Positions 15,661 to 25,582 are shown, numbered from the stretch's first letter. The stretch: DNA of 64,000 nucleotides from Desulfitobacterium hafniense DCB-2 (GCF_000021925.1 NC_011830.1:1636501-1700500), one strand, 5' to 3'. Translations and numbers: made by a program. The notes: generated from the sequence alone by a model not told the origin.

Positions 15661-15781
15661 GATTGATTACCTCCCAAGATGTTTAGTAGTTTAGGTTTTT
15701 TGAGGCTGAATCACTGATTCTAATTTACCCGATTTCAGGACAAATAATCAGGAAATTTATGGACTGTGAAGAGGAATGACA

Positions 15782-16732
15782 TTGAAAAACCCGGTGGGAA
15801 GGCCTTGCATTATCATTGAAAGGATTTTGCGTATGGAGAAGCTTATTCATTTGCTTGAAGCTCATGGACCCCTGACAGGTAAAGAAATCCACGAAAAAAC
15901 CGCCCTGAATCTTTTTGATCTTTGGGAGGAGTGCAATCAATGTGCTGATATTGTCACGACAGCCATTGGCACCAAGTATCTCAGGCTGGACAAACAGGTG
16001 GAAGGATTTGCCCGGCTTTCTCCTTCGATCATCAGAGAATTTTACAATTACACGGTGCTTAGTTTGCAGGAACAGTCTGAGGAAGCTCGGATCAAGGCGG
16101 AACAGCTCCATCAATCCATCATCAGGATCAGTAAAGATAAATTGGCGCTGGCCAAGGATATTATGGAAAAAATCATAGCAGCTCAGCCGGATCCGCAAGG
16201 TATTCAAGAAAAAACCTGCTTTATTATAGCAGGCGATGTGGCCTATGACATGGCTCATCTTGAACCAAGGCCTGAGTTTTCCACAGGTAAATTGGTCAAT
16301 GGCTCTGATCTGGATATCGTGGTTATTTATCAAGGCTTGTCTGAAGAGATGATCAAAGAGCTGGACTCCGCCATCTATGAGTGGAAATTTTATTTACTTA
16401 AACATCCCGGTTATAAAGAGGAAATCGATTATGTGATCAAGGATCTTGCCACAGTGGAGAGGCAATTGGAATTTGTCGGATTTGAATCCATGGTGGCGGC
16501 TAAGGTTCTGGAGGAAGGGCAATTTTTGTGCGGAAACCAGGCCCTGTTTGCCGAGGTTAAAAGAAGGCTGGTCCAGGGCGGGATACCTGAGGTGTTAGAG
16601 GATCTAAAAGCCAGAGCTTCCCTGGAAAGAGAACAGGCCAGGAAACGGCTCCTGGCCTGTAGGGATTCAATTAACGATCAAGAAATGAGGCAGCTTTTTT
16701 ATACCACCGATGAAAGAGAAGAGTTCTTTTGA
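15782..16732 (+). CDS. Nucleotidyltransferase-like protein, unknown role
   Basis: The 316-residue protein starts with a winged-helix-like N-terminal region (HLLEAHGPLTGKEIHEKTAL). It then has a central helix-rich part and a core with FIIAGDVAYDMAH and NGSDLDIVVIYQ around residues 165-185. The G-S-D-x-D pattern is that of the polymerase-beta nucleotidyltransferase superfamily, with EEIDYVI as a possible third carboxylate. The substrate is unknown. The start is uncertain: ATG 15776 sits too close to GAGGA, and TTG 15782 has better spacing. It is convergent with nagB. Confidence 0.55.
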   Translation: MKNPVGRPCIIIERILRMEKLIHLLEAHGPLTGKEIHEKTALNLFDLWEECNQCADIVTTAIGTKYLRLDKQVEGFARLSPSIIREFYNYTVLSLQEQSEEARIKAEQLHQSIIRISKDKLALAKDIMEKIIAAQPDPQGIQEKTCFIIAGDVAYDMAHLEPRPEFSTGKLVNGSDLDIVVIYQGLSEEMIKELDSAIYEWKFYLLKHPGYKEEIDYVIKDLATVERQLEFVGFESMVAAKVLEEGQFLCGNQALFAEVKRRLVQGGIPEVLEDLKARASLEREQARKRLLACRDSINDQEMRQLFYTTDEREEFF

Positions 16733-16744
16733 AACTTAAAATTT

Positions 16745-17560
16745 TCACAACCCATACGCACATTTAATGTTTTCGGTATGTCTGTAATGAGCAGAGTTTG
16801 TTAATTGGGAAGCTGCTCCTTCATCAAGCACTACGGTGATTTCGCCGCTGTGCAGCTGGATAGCCGATGCGGTAACCTGAGAGGTCACGGGACCTTCTAA
16901 GCATTGGGCGACCATGCCGGCTTTTTTAGGGCCATTGACGATCATTAAAATATTCCTGGCTTCCAGGATGGTTCCGATGCCCATAGTGATGGCAAAATGA
17001 GGCATCTGGCTGCGCTCGATGCCGGCTTTCTTGTAGAAGGCTTCATAGTTATCATCCAGGGTCTGCTGAGTCAAGACCACAACCCGGGTTCTGGAACCGA
17101 GAGATGAACCGGGTTCATTGAAACCCCAATGACCGTCGCCGCCAAGTCCTAAAAGCTGCAGATCGATACCCCCGGCCTTTTTGATTTCGTCCTCATACCA
17201 CTGGCAGAACTTTTTTGGTTCTTTGCTTAAGCCATCAGGTATGTGGATATTTTCTTTTTTGATATTAATATGTTTTAACAGCTCTTCGTGCATGAAGCGG
17301 GCATAGCTTTGATCCAGTGGATAAGGCTTCGCCAAATCCATTCCGGCTCCCAGGTATTCATCCAGATTAAAGGTCTTGACTTGGGAAAAGTCAAGGCCTT
17401 CTTCCTTATGTTTTCTGATCAGCTCCCGGTAAGTGCCGATGGGAGTGCTTCCCGTGGCCAGTCCCAGCACACAATCCGGCTTGGACCGAACATAACCGGC
17501 AATGATGTCTGCGGCATATAGACTCATATGTTCATAATTTTCTTTGATAATAATATCCAT
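16745..17560 (-). CDS. nagB: Glucosamine-6-phosphate deaminase
   Basis: The 271-residue enzyme converts glucosamine 6-phosphate to fructose 6-phosphate and ammonia. Signature parts are visible: LGLATGSTPIGTYREL (phosphate-binding), TFNLDEYLG (catalytic aspartate) and LLGLGGDGHWGFNEP (catalytic histidine region, here GHWGF where GHIGF is usual). I start it at ATG 17560 because GGGAG sits six bases upstream; a longer start at 17578 lacks a site. No nagA or sugar transporter is adjacent, so it probably serves general amino-sugar recycling. Confidence 0.9.
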   Translation of the reverse strand: MDIIIKENYEHMSLYAADIIAGYVRSKPDCVLGLATGSTPIGTYRELIRKHKEEGLDFSQVKTFNLDEYLGAGMDLAKPYPLDQSYARFMHEELLKHINIKKENIHIPDGLSKEPKKFCQWYEDEIKKAGGIDLQLLGLGGDGHWGFNEPGSSLGSRTRVVVLTQQTLDDNYEAFYKKAGIERSQMPHFAITMGIGTILEARNILMIVNGPKKAGMVAQCLEGPVTSQVTASAIQLHSGEITVVLDEGAASQLTNSAHYRHTENIKCAYGL

Positions 17561-17769
17561 GTTTTTCTCCCAGCTCATTCTAATAATTAGGATTGAAGAT
17601 ACAATTAAAGATACTTATCTATTTTACTAAAAGTCTATGCAAAGATAAATACTCTTGGTATTAAAATCAATTTTAAAAAAAGGCAAAAGTCTTAGCAGAT
17701 CATCAGGAAAATCATAGTTTTTATGGAAAAATTAATAGTTTCTTTATAAGTTTGCTGGGAAATTACTGT

Positions 17770-17775
17770 TATAAT
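17770..17775 (+). promoter_or_regulatory. Extended -10 promoter of the MacAB-like operon
   Basis: TATAAT preceded by TGT gives an extended -10 (TGnTATAAT). It lies about 60 bases upstream of the membrane-fusion gene start. No convincing -35 box is present, as expected for extended -10 promoters. Confidence 0.5.
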
Positions 17776-17836
17776 GAACCTATTGATATCTTGGTAATTT
17801 ATGCAAAGAAATTATTTTATCTATCAGGAGGAGATT

Positions 17837-19078
17837 ATGCAACCAGATGCCAGTATTGCAAACAATGTTCATGGAAGGGGTTCATTTTTGCGGAGACACC
17901 GCAAAAAACTAATCGTCGTCTTTATTTTGCTCGTCGGGGTGCTGATTGCTTCCCAGGTTTTGAGCCGGCAGGCCGGCTTGATCCCTGTAAGTGCGGCGGA
18001 AGTGGTTCAGGACGACTTCGAACAAAATGTCTTTGCCAGCGGTAAATTAGAAGTTAAAGACCTGGCTGAATTTAAGGCGGATACCAAGACCACGGTCCAG
18101 GAGATTCCGGTCAAGGCTGGAGATAAAGTAAGCAAAGGCCAGATTATCCTGGTGATGGATACCAGCAGCTTGAGTGTGGAAGCATCCCAAAAGGATCTGG
18201 AATGCAAGGAACTCCGGGTCAAAATCATCAACAGTGAATCAAACATCAGACTTTTTCAACAAGCCTATGACACGGCCCAAAAGGATTATAACAATACAAA
18301 AGTCCTGATGGAAAGCGGTGCGGCCAGCCTTAAGGAGTTGGAGCAGGCCGGGCAAAAGGTGACTGAGGCCCAGGAAAACTTAGTGGTAGAACAAGAGGCT
18401 AATTTACCTTTGCTTAAAGCTCAGCTGAAGCAAGCCGAAGTGCTCTACCAGAAAGCCCAGGAAAAATTGCAGAAAGCCACGATACATAGCCCTTATGATG
18501 GGACCGTCCTGAATTTGGCGGTCAAGGCCGGTCAGGAAGTGGAGAATGGAACCCTCCTGGCGCAAATCGGTAATCCGGCTCAGCTTTTGATTGAAACAGG
18601 GATCAATGAAGTGGACGCCGCCCTGCTTAAGGTAGGAGATCAGGTGGAAATAACCAACAGCGCCCTGCTTAAGGAACCCCTGCTTGGCAGTATTGAAACC
18701 ATTGCTCCTACAGCCGAGGTGGTGGCAACCTCTCAAGGTGAGCAAACCCAAGTGAAAATCAGGATTAGTGTGCCGGCTACAGAAGGAGAATCTCCCTTAA
18801 AACCCGGTTTTAATGTTAATCTTAAAGTCATCCTCCAGCAAAAAGAGCAAGCATTGTTAGTTCCCTTGGAAGCAGTTATTGAGGGTGAAGGTCAGAAACT
18901 GGTCTATGTCGTGGGGCAGGATGGGATAGTGAGCGAAAAAGAAGTGCAGACAGGCTTAAGCAATGAGCTGTTCATGGAAATTGTCGCGGGTCTTCAAGTG
19001 GGAGAAAAGGTCATTCTGAACCCCGATGGACAAATCAAGGACGGAGTGCAGGTGATCGTTAATGCTCAAAGCAACTGA
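17837..19078 (+). CDS. HlyD/MacA-type membrane fusion protein
   Basis: The 413-residue protein has one N-terminal membrane segment (LIVVFILLVGVLIASQVL), a biotinyl-lipoyl domain split by a long coiled coil (residues about 110-220), and a C-terminal beta-barrel (VPLEAVIEGEGQKLVYVV). It is the adaptor of a tripartite-like ABC exporter with the two genes behind it. In a Gram-positive cell there is no outer membrane channel, so it would act as an extracellular partner, as in antimicrobial-peptide or lipid export systems. The start is ATG 17837 after AGGAGGAG; a longer frame from 17801 has no site. It overlaps the ATPase gene by 17 bases. Confidence 0.88.
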   Translation: MQPDASIANNVHGRGSFLRRHRKKLIVVFILLVGVLIASQVLSRQAGLIPVSAAEVVQDDFEQNVFASGKLEVKDLAEFKADTKTTVQEIPVKAGDKVSKGQIILVMDTSSLSVEASQKDLECKELRVKIINSESNIRLFQQAYDTAQKDYNNTKVLMESGAASLKELEQAGQKVTEAQENLVVEQEANLPLLKAQLKQAEVLYQKAQEKLQKATIHSPYDGTVLNLAVKAGQEVENGTLLAQIGNPAQLLIETGINEVDAALLKVGDQVEITNSALLKEPLLGSIETIAPTAEVVATSQGEQTQVKIRISVPATEGESPLKPGFNVNLKVILQQKEQALLVPLEAVIEGEGQKLVYVVGQDGIVSEKEVQTGLSNELFMEIVAGLQVGEKVILNPDGQIKDGVQVIVNAQSN

Positions 19079-19796
19079 CTTAGTTAAGGTCTACCATACG
19101 GAGAAAATTGCCGTTACGGCCTTGAAAGGGGTTACCTTCCATATCGCGGCCGGCAGTTTTGTGGCGATTATGGGCCCTTCAGGTTCAGGGAAATCCACAT
19201 TGATGAATATTTTAGGGTGCCTGGACACGCCCACCGCCGGGCAGTATATCCTGGATGGACTGGATGTTTCCCATATGGAGGAGCAAGATCTGGCCAAGGT
19301 CCGCAACCTTAAAATCGGCTTTGTCTTCCAGACCTTTAATCTCTTGCCGAGAATATCCTGCTTGCGCAATGTTGAGCTGCCGATGATCTATGCCGGAATT
19401 GCGGAAAAGGAAAGAAAAGAGAAAGCTTACAATGCCCTGGAAAAAGTGGGGCTGCTGAAGTGGGCGGCTCATCGCCCCACAGAAATATCGGGGGGGCAGA
19501 GACAGCGGGTAGCCATTGCCCGGGCTTTGGTCAATAATCCGGCCATCATCATGGCCGATGAACCCACCGGCAATCTCGACACCCGCTCGGGAGAAGAAGT
19601 GATGGCGATCTTTCAGGAGCTTCATCAGCAAGGGGCTACCATCGTCCTGGTCACCCATGAACCGGAAATCGCCCGGCATACCCAGAGAATCCTTAAATTC
19701 CGGGATGGTCTGCTCAGGGAAGATGAAGGGGTGCAAGAGCCGGTTCAGGCCAGAGACATTCTGGCCGGACTCCCTGCTGAGGAGGAGCCGGTATGA
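19062..19796 (+). CDS. MacB-type ABC transporter ATPase
   Basis: The 244-residue LolD/MacB-like ATPase has Walker A GPSGSGKST, Q-loop FVFQTFNLLPR, the signature ISGGQRQRVAIARAL, Walker B IIMADEPTGNLD and the H-loop VTHEP. It powers the permease that overlaps it by four bases (ATGA). MacB-type systems use ATP for mechanotransmission to move peptides, macrolides or lipids at the membrane surface and do not transport across it in the usual way. Confidence 0.92.
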   Translation: MLKATDLVKVYHTEKIAVTALKGVTFHIAAGSFVAIMGPSGSGKSTLMNILGCLDTPTAGQYILDGLDVSHMEEQDLAKVRNLKIGFVFQTFNLLPRISCLRNVELPMIYAGIAEKERKEKAYNALEKVGLLKWAAHRPTEISGGQRQRVAIARALVNNPAIIMADEPTGNLDTRSGEEVMAIFQELHQQGATIVLVTHEPEIARHTQRILKFRDGLLREDEGVQEPVQARDILAGLPAEEEPV

Positions 19797-20986
19797 ATTT
19801 AAAAGAATGCATTCAGGTTGCTTTCGAAGGGATCAGAGCCAACAAAATGCGCTCGGCCCTGACCATGCTCGGCATTATTATCGGGGTAGCGGCCGTCATT
19901 ACCGTAGTGGCCATCGGGCAGGTGGGCCAGGCGGCGATTATGTCTTCTCTGGAGAAGATGGGCACCAATTTGTTTTGTGTCTATCCCCGCAGTGATGAAC
20001 AATCTTCTCTTACCGAAGCTGATATGATGACCGTTCAGGATTTAGAGGTCATCCGCAATGTAGCCACCGATATTCAATACATTTCCCCGGCTGATTCATG
20101 GTCTTTTTCTGCCCAATATGAAAGAAAGAGCAAACAGGTCTATGCTTATGGGGTTTGGCCTGAGTACAAGCAGATCAGAAATATTCAGCTGGAAAAAGGC
20201 CGGTTCCTGTCCGAAGAAGATGAAAAGGGAGGCCGGAGGGTAGCGGTCATCGACAGCAAGCTGGCAGAAGACCTGTTCGGCCGGGGAGAAGCTCTGAAAA
20301 AGCAAATCACGATCTTTGGCGCCTCCTATACGGTCATTGGCATAACCCAGCGGGATGACAGTTTCCTGATGGGCGGGCCGAATCAGCGTTCATCCCTGTA
20401 TATTCCCTACTCCGCTTTGCGGACCATGGTTAATATCGATTATGTTCCTTATGTGGAAGGCAGTGCCGTGAGCAAGGATAAAACCGACAGCGCTATGAAC
20501 CAGGCCAAAAAGATCCTGAACAGCCGTCATCATGCGGAGGATCGGTATTATGCCTATAGCCTGCAGCAGGATGTGGAACAGATTGACACCATTATGACCA
20601 TCTTGCAGCTGGTAATCGGCTCTGTCGCTGCGATCTCCCTCTTGGTAGGGGGGATCGGGGTCATGAATATCATGCTGGTCTCAGTGACTGAGCGGACAAG
20701 GGAGATCGGCATCCGCAAGGCTTTAGGAGCCAGATATAAGGATATTATGATCCAATTTCTCATTGAGGCAGTGGTCATCTGTTCCATAGGCGGGGCCATC
20801 GGTGCTTTGCTTGGCATCGGCGGCGGTGTCCTGGCCGCGGGCTTGGCGAAGATTCCGCCGGCCATCTCCCCCCTCACGATTGTGATTGCTTTTGGCTTTT
20901 CCACGACCATCGGGCTTTTCTTCGGCCTTTACCCGGCCCGCAAAGCCGCTAAGATGAGTCCTGTTGAAGCTTTGCGTTATGAGTAA
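19793..20986 (+). CDS. MacB-type ABC transporter permease
   Basis: The 397-residue protein has the MacB layout: one N-terminal membrane helix (LTMLGIIIGVAAVITVVAIG), a large extracellular MacB_PCD domain (about residues 45-230), and three C-terminal helices with the FtsX domain, including VGGIGVMNIMLVSVTERTRE and the ending PARKAAKMSPVEALRYE. With its ATPase and membrane-fusion partner it forms a complete exporter operon. A good terminator follows. Confidence 0.92.
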   Translation: MNLKECIQVAFEGIRANKMRSALTMLGIIIGVAAVITVVAIGQVGQAAIMSSLEKMGTNLFCVYPRSDEQSSLTEADMMTVQDLEVIRNVATDIQYISPADSWSFSAQYERKSKQVYAYGVWPEYKQIRNIQLEKGRFLSEEDEKGGRRVAVIDSKLAEDLFGRGEALKKQITIFGASYTVIGITQRDDSFLMGGPNQRSSLYIPYSALRTMVNIDYVPYVEGSAVSKDKTDSAMNQAKKILNSRHHAEDRYYAYSLQQDVEQIDTIMTILQLVIGSVAAISLLVGGIGVMNIMLVSVTERTREIGIRKALGARYKDIMIQFLIEAVVICSIGGAIGALLGIGGGVLAAGLAKIPPAISPLTIVIAFGFSTTIGLFFGLYPARKAAKMSPVEALRYE

Positions 20987-21015
20987 TGTGTTAATGCAGA
21001 TATAGAATAAGCAGT

Positions 21016-21053
21016 AAAATCCCCTGCGGAGATTAAACCGGCAGGGGATTTCT
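21016..21053 (+). terminator. Terminator of the MacAB-like operon
   Basis: AAAATCCCCTGC pairs with GCAGGGGATTT. The T-run is short. The 200 bases to the next gene also contain a GCCGCT-AGCGGC hairpin near 21114-21135 and no gene. Confidence 0.7.
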
Positions 21054-21208
21054 CACTATGTAAAAAGTAAAAAACTTGCACACTATACTTTCTAAGCATA
21101 AGGGCAGCTAGGCAGCCGCTTTCCCCAGCGGCTCAGCTACAGCCGGGCTTTCTTTAATAATAAAAGGGGAATGATTAAGAAAGAATAGAATGGAGGGGGT
21201 TGAGCATA

Positions 21209-22069
21209 ATGGCTGTTGATATTAATAAGAAGATGATTACGGTGCAGGGCATAAACATACAATGCTTTGATGCCGGAAATGGCGTGGCAACGATTGTCCT
21301 GTTACATGGCGCCGGAGTGGATTCAGCCATGATGTCCTGGGCTGAGGTTATACGGCTCTTGGGAGAAAACTATAGGGTGATTGCTCCCGATTTGCCCGGT
21401 TATGGCGGCAGCGACTCCATTGACGGTGAATACACCCTTGAGTTCTACACTGAAACAGTGAAAGGGATTATCGAAGCATTCCAATGCCCGCCGGTGGTGC
21501 TGGTGGGGCTTTCCCTGGGCGGTGGCATTAGTTTGAATATGGCCCTTAATTATCCCGGGCTGATCCGATTATTGGTGCCTGTCGACGCCTGGGGGCTGTT
21601 TCCCAAGCTTCCCTATCACCGTTTGACTCATTGGTACACCCGCTCGAAATTAAACGACAATTTATACCAATGGACCGGCAAGTACCCCGCTATTGTTCGT
21701 TGGTCCCTGGCCTACAACTTATTCGGAGATAAGTCAAAGGTCACCGAGGCTTTGGTGGAAGAGGTCCGGGATGGGATGCTGGAGCCTGAGGCCGGGAAAC
21801 CCTTTATCTCCTTTCAAAGAAGCGAAATCACCAGGACCGGTTTGCACACGGATTTGTATAGCCGCCTCGGGGAAATAGCCATGCCAACCCTTCTGATCCA
21901 TGGCAGCAAGGATAAGGCGGTGCCCCTCAAAGACGCTTTGGCGGCCAGCAAGCTGATCCCCAATTGCCAACTGCATATTATGGAAGGCTGCCGGCACTGG
22001 CCCCAGAAAGAGCGCCCCGAGGAGTTTGCCAGAGTAGTGGGGGATTTCATCGCCGGACAAAACCTGTGA
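21209..22069 (+). CDS. Alpha/beta hydrolase
   Basis: This 286-residue hydrolase has an oxyanion-hole motif (VLLHGAG), the nucleophile elbow GLSLGGG (catalytic serine near residue 105), a LLIHGSKDKAVP loop with the acid residue, and the catalytic histidine in GCRHWPQKE. The cap region is small. It could act on an ester, lactone or carbon-carbon bond, and the sequence does not decide. The ATG at 21209 is nine bases from GGAGGGGG; a TTG at 21200 is too close to that site. It stands alone upstream of lgt. Confidence 0.85.
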   Translation: MAVDINKKMITVQGINIQCFDAGNGVATIVLLHGAGVDSAMMSWAEVIRLLGENYRVIAPDLPGYGGSDSIDGEYTLEFYTETVKGIIEAFQCPPVVLVGLSLGGGISLNMALNYPGLIRLLVPVDAWGLFPKLPYHRLTHWYTRSKLNDNLYQWTGKYPAIVRWSLAYNLFGDKSKVTEALVEEVRDGMLEPEAGKPFISFQRSEITRTGLHTDLYSRLGEIAMPTLLIHGSKDKAVPLKDALAASKLIPNCQLHIMEGCRHWPQKERPEEFARVVGDFIAGQNL

Positions 22070-22146
22070 ACAACTGTTTGTATGACAAATAGTGTTGTGG
22101 TACACTTTGAGAAGGACTTAAAGAAGCATAGAAAGGTGAGCACCAC

Positions 22147-22962
22147 ATGACCGATCGTTTTTTAGTTCAAAATCTCTTTGGTATTGAAGGTTTGAACATT
22201 GCCTGGTATGGGGCAATTATTGCCTTCGGCATTATCCTGGGAGTATGGTTAGCCAGTCGGGAAGCAGAGCGGCAGGGATTAAAAGGGGATATGATCTTCG
22301 ATTTTTTAATCATCGTTCTGCCCTTGGCAATCATCGGGGCCAGGGCTTATTATGTCATCTTTGAATGGGCCAACTACGCCGATGATCCCATGCGCATCTT
22401 TGCCATCCGCGAAGGCGGCTTGGCTATTTACGGCGGTGTGATCGGCGGCTTTATCGGGGCGTTGATCTTTGCCAAAAGAAATGGCTTTCCTTTGTTTAGG
22501 CTGATCGATATGGTGGTGCCCAGTTTAATTTTAGGACAAGCCATTGGCCGTTGGGGGAATTTTATGAACCAGGAGGCTTTCGGCAACCTGGTCACCAATC
22601 CTAACCTGCAGTTTTTTCCCTATGCTGTGTTGATCGACCGGTTAGGGGAATGGCACCAAGCCACTTTTTTCTATGAAAGCATGTGGAATCTGGCTGTTTT
22701 TGCTGTGCTCATCTATTTTCGCAAGAGAACGAAATTTACCGGGCAGCTGTTGGCCACCTATTTCATCGGGTATGGGCTGGGACGGTTTTGGATTGAAGGG
22801 CTGCGCACGGACAGTCTTTACCTGATTCCCGGGTTGCGGGTATCCCAAGCTTTATCCTTAATCCTGATTACTGTGGGCATTCTGATGTTCGTTTTCCGCA
22901 AAAGATTGTTTAAAGAGCATTTGGACTATGAAGGGAAATATCTGATGGACAGCAATGGATAA
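22147..22962 (+). CDS. lgt: Prolipoprotein diacylglyceryl transferase
   Basis: The 271-residue polytopic membrane enzyme moves diacylglycerol from phosphatidylglycerol to the lipobox cysteine of prolipoproteins, the first step of lipoprotein maturation. The Lgt signature is present as GRWGNFMNQEAFG (about residues 137-149), and REGGLAIYGGVIGG is the conserved loop before it. Hydrophobic segments span the length and the ending is charged. The ribosome site is AGGTGAG before ATG 22147. It could process the lipoprotein encoded at 11496. Confidence 0.95.
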   Translation: MTDRFLVQNLFGIEGLNIAWYGAIIAFGIILGVWLASREAERQGLKGDMIFDFLIIVLPLAIIGARAYYVIFEWANYADDPMRIFAIREGGLAIYGGVIGGFIGALIFAKRNGFPLFRLIDMVVPSLILGQAIGRWGNFMNQEAFGNLVTNPNLQFFPYAVLIDRLGEWHQATFFYESMWNLAVFAVLIYFRKRTKFTGQLLATYFIGYGLGRFWIEGLRTDSLYLIPGLRVSQALSLILITVGILMFVFRKRLFKEHLDYEGKYLMDSNG

Positions 22963-23034
22963 TTCTTGTTGATAAACTCTTCGACATTCATTATAATCAT
23001 CTTTGTGAATTTATTTGAAATGGGAGGTCTTAAC

Positions 23035-24240
23035 ATGGGAAAAGCCTTGATTATTGGGGCCGGCGGTGTGGCCAATGTGGTCGCCCACAAATGCTGTCAA
23101 GTTCCTGAGGTGTTTGAGGAAATTTGCATTGCGAGCCGGACGCTGAAAAAATGCGAGGATATTCGAGATAAATTAACCGGCAGCCGGACTAAAGTCAGGG
23201 TCGCTCAGGTTGATGCCGATCAGACAGAAGAAGTCATCCAACTCATTAAGGAGTTTCAACCGGAGCTGGTGATCAACGTGGCCCTTCCTTATCAGGACCT
23301 GACCATTATGGAGGCCTGTCTGGCCACCGGCGTTCATTATGTGGACACTGCCAACTATGAACCCCCCAATGTGCCGAAATTTGAATACAAATGGCAATGG
23401 GCCTACCGGGAAAAATTTGCCCAAGCCGGATTAACGGCTTTATTGGGAAGCGGTTTTGATCCCGGGGTAACCGGTGTTTTCTGCGCCTATGCCCAAAAGC
23501 ACTATTTTGATGAGATTCATACCATCGATATTGTCGATGCCAATGGCGGGGATCATGGTTATCCTTTCGCCACTAATTTCAACCCGGAGATCAATATTCG
23601 GGAAATCACTGCCAAGGGTCGTTATTATAAAGAGGGAGAGTGGATTGAAACCGATCCCCTGTCCGTGAAGAAGGTCTATGATCTTGAGGAGATTGGGCCC
23701 AAGAATATCTACCTGCTCTATCATGAAGAGCTGGAATCTTTAGCACAGAATATTAAGGGAATCAAACAGATCCGTTTCTGGATGACCTTCTCCGATAATT
23801 ATCTCAACCATTTAAAGGTTCTGGAAAATGTGGGCATGACTTCCATCGAACCTATTGAGTTTGAGGGTCAGCAAATCATTCCCCTCCATTTCCTCAAGGC
23901 TGTCCTGCCTGATCCGGCCTCCCTGGGACCGCGAACCAAGGGCAAAACCAATATCGGCTGCATTATCCAAGGAGTCAAGGATGGTCAGCCCCGCACCTAT
24001 TATGTCTACAATATCTGCGATCACCAGGAATGCTATGCTGAAGTGGGCTCTCAGGCTATCTCCTATACCACCGGGGTACCGGCCATGATCGGCGCTAAGT
24101 TGATTATGGAAGGAAAATGGCAGAAGCCCGGCGTTTATAATGTTGAAGAGTTTGATCCCGATCCCTTTATGGCAGACCTGAATAAGTACGGATTGCCTTG
24201 GCGGGAAGATTTTGCCCCCACATTATTGGATGAGGAATAA
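23035..24240 (+). CDS. Carboxynorspermidine/carboxyspermidine synthase (saccharopine dehydrogenase family)
   Basis: The 401-residue protein begins with a Rossmann motif, MGKALIIGAGGVANVVAHKC, and contains ALPYQDLTIMEACLATGVHY and SGFDPGVTGVFCAYA, typical of carboxynorspermidine dehydrogenases. It condenses putrescine or diaminopropane with aspartate semialdehyde using NADPH to give carboxyspermidine or carboxynorspermidine. The next gene, five bases away, is the matching decarboxylase, so the pair makes spermidine or norspermidine by the route that needs no S-adenosylmethionine decarboxylase. The start is ATG 23035 after GGGAGG; a long upstream extension has no site. Confidence 0.9.
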   Translation: MGKALIIGAGGVANVVAHKCCQVPEVFEEICIASRTLKKCEDIRDKLTGSRTKVRVAQVDADQTEEVIQLIKEFQPELVINVALPYQDLTIMEACLATGVHYVDTANYEPPNVPKFEYKWQWAYREKFAQAGLTALLGSGFDPGVTGVFCAYAQKHYFDEIHTIDIVDANGGDHGYPFATNFNPEINIREITAKGRYYKEGEWIETDPLSVKKVYDLEEIGPKNIYLLYHEELESLAQNIKGIKQIRFWMTFSDNYLNHLKVLENVGMTSIEPIEFEGQQIIPLHFLKAVLPDPASLGPRTKGKTNIGCIIQGVKDGQPRTYYVYNICDHQECYAEVGSQAISYTTGVPAMIGAKLIMEGKWQKPGVYNVEEFDPDPFMADLNKYGLPWREDFAPTLLDEE

Positions 24241-24244
24241 AGTC

Positions 24245-25375
24245 ATGAATATAAAAGAACTGCCCACACCCAGTTATGTGGTGGATGAAAACCTGCTCAG
24301 GAGAAATCTGGAGATTTTGCAATCCGTTCAAGAGCGGACAGGGTGCAAGATCCTGCTGGCCTTGAAAGGATTTTCCATGCATGCTGTGTTTCCTTTGGTG
24401 GGCCAATACCTGAAGGGTATCGCCGCCAGCTCCTTGTTTGAGGCGCGACTTGGCGTTGCAGAGATGGGCAAGGAAGTTCATGTCTACTCACCGGCCTATA
24501 TCGAAGAGGAGTTTGACGAGCTGCTGGGGTATTGTGATCATATGGTGTTTAACTCCTTTGATCAGTGGCGCAAATTCAAAGATAAGGTGAAAAACCATCC
24601 TGGCCACATTGAATGTGGAATTCGGGTTAATCCTGAGTATTCGGAGATTGCCACGGATATCTATAACCCCTGCTATCAGAATTCCCGGCTGGGAGTGACC
24701 CTGGCCAATTTCAGGCCTGAAGAACTTGAGGGAATCGCTGGGCTGCATTTCCATACCCTATGCGAACAGAATTCGGATACCCTGGAACGCACCCTTAAAG
24801 TGGTGGAAGAGAAATTCGGTGAACATCTCCGGAAGATGAAATGGCTGAATCTGGGCGGCGGCCATCATATTACCCGCCCTGATTATGATATTGAGACCCT
24901 GGTCCGCTGTATTCTTCATTTGCAGGAAAAATACGGAGTGGAGATCTATCTGGAGCCCGGAGAGGCCATCGCCTTAAATACAGGGTTCCTAGTCACCAAG
25001 GTGCTGGATATCGTGGATAATGGAATGAAGATCGCCTTACTTGACGCTTCGGCGGCCTGCCATATGCCCGATGTCCTGGAGATGCCCTATCGTCCGGCGA
25101 TTATCAATGGAGGGGAGCCGGGGGAACATCCCTACACCTATCGGTTGGGCGGCAATACCTGTCTGGCCGGGGATGTGATCGGCGACTATTCCTTTGCCGA
25201 ACCCTTAAAGCCGGGGGACAAGCTTATCTTCTGCGATATGGCTCATTACACCATGGTCAAGAATAATATGTTCAACGGGGTAAACCTGCCCAATATTATG
25301 CTCTACAATGAAAAAGAAGGCTTTAAGCTGATTCGCCGTTTTGGCTATGAGGATTTCAAAAACCGATTATCTTAG
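24245..25375 (+). CDS. nspC: Carboxynorspermidine/carboxyspermidine decarboxylase
   Basis: The 376-residue PLP enzyme of the alanine-racemase-fold decarboxylase group removes the carboxyl group to give spermidine or norspermidine. The PLP lysine is in KILLALKGFSMHAVF, GIRVNPEYSEI and NPCYQNSRLGVTL follow, HFHTLCEQNSDTLERTL and WLNLGGGHHITRPDYD are family hallmarks, and YLEPGEAIALNTG lies before the C-terminal barrel. GAGGAAT lies inside the last codons of the previous gene, so the two are translationally linked. A terminator follows at 25387-25436. Confidence 0.93.
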   Translation: MNIKELPTPSYVVDENLLRRNLEILQSVQERTGCKILLALKGFSMHAVFPLVGQYLKGIAASSLFEARLGVAEMGKEVHVYSPAYIEEEFDELLGYCDHMVFNSFDQWRKFKDKVKNHPGHIECGIRVNPEYSEIATDIYNPCYQNSRLGVTLANFRPEELEGIAGLHFHTLCEQNSDTLERTLKVVEEKFGEHLRKMKWLNLGGGHHITRPDYDIETLVRCILHLQEKYGVEIYLEPGEAIALNTGFLVTKVLDIVDNGMKIALLDASAACHMPDVLEMPYRPAIINGGEPGEHPYTYRLGGNTCLAGDVIGDYSFAEPLKPGDKLIFCDMAHYTMVKNNMFNGVNLPNIMLYNEKEGFKLIRRFGYEDFKNRLS

Positions 25376-25386
25376 CTGGAGCAGAA

Positions 25387-25436
25387 GGGCCTGTCACCAA
25401 ACGTTTGCAAACGTGGGGCGGCAGGCCTTTTGCTAT
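25387..25436 (+). terminator. Terminator of the polyamine operon
   Basis: AAGGGCCTG and CAGGCCTTTT form the base of the stem, and an inner AAACGTTTGCAAACGT palindrome forms a second stem. T residues follow. From here to 25583 I see no gene. Confidence 0.65.
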
Positions 25437-25582
25437 TCTTTTAGGCGGCACTGGTAGAGGATGAAAAACGCGAATCAGCTTTCGGCCCTTTTTCTGAGTA
25501 GTATTGAATGAGAAGGAGAGACGCTAAGGTGAGTCGAATTAAAGAGGGGCAGAGTTTACAAACGTAACAATGGAGGTAAGTA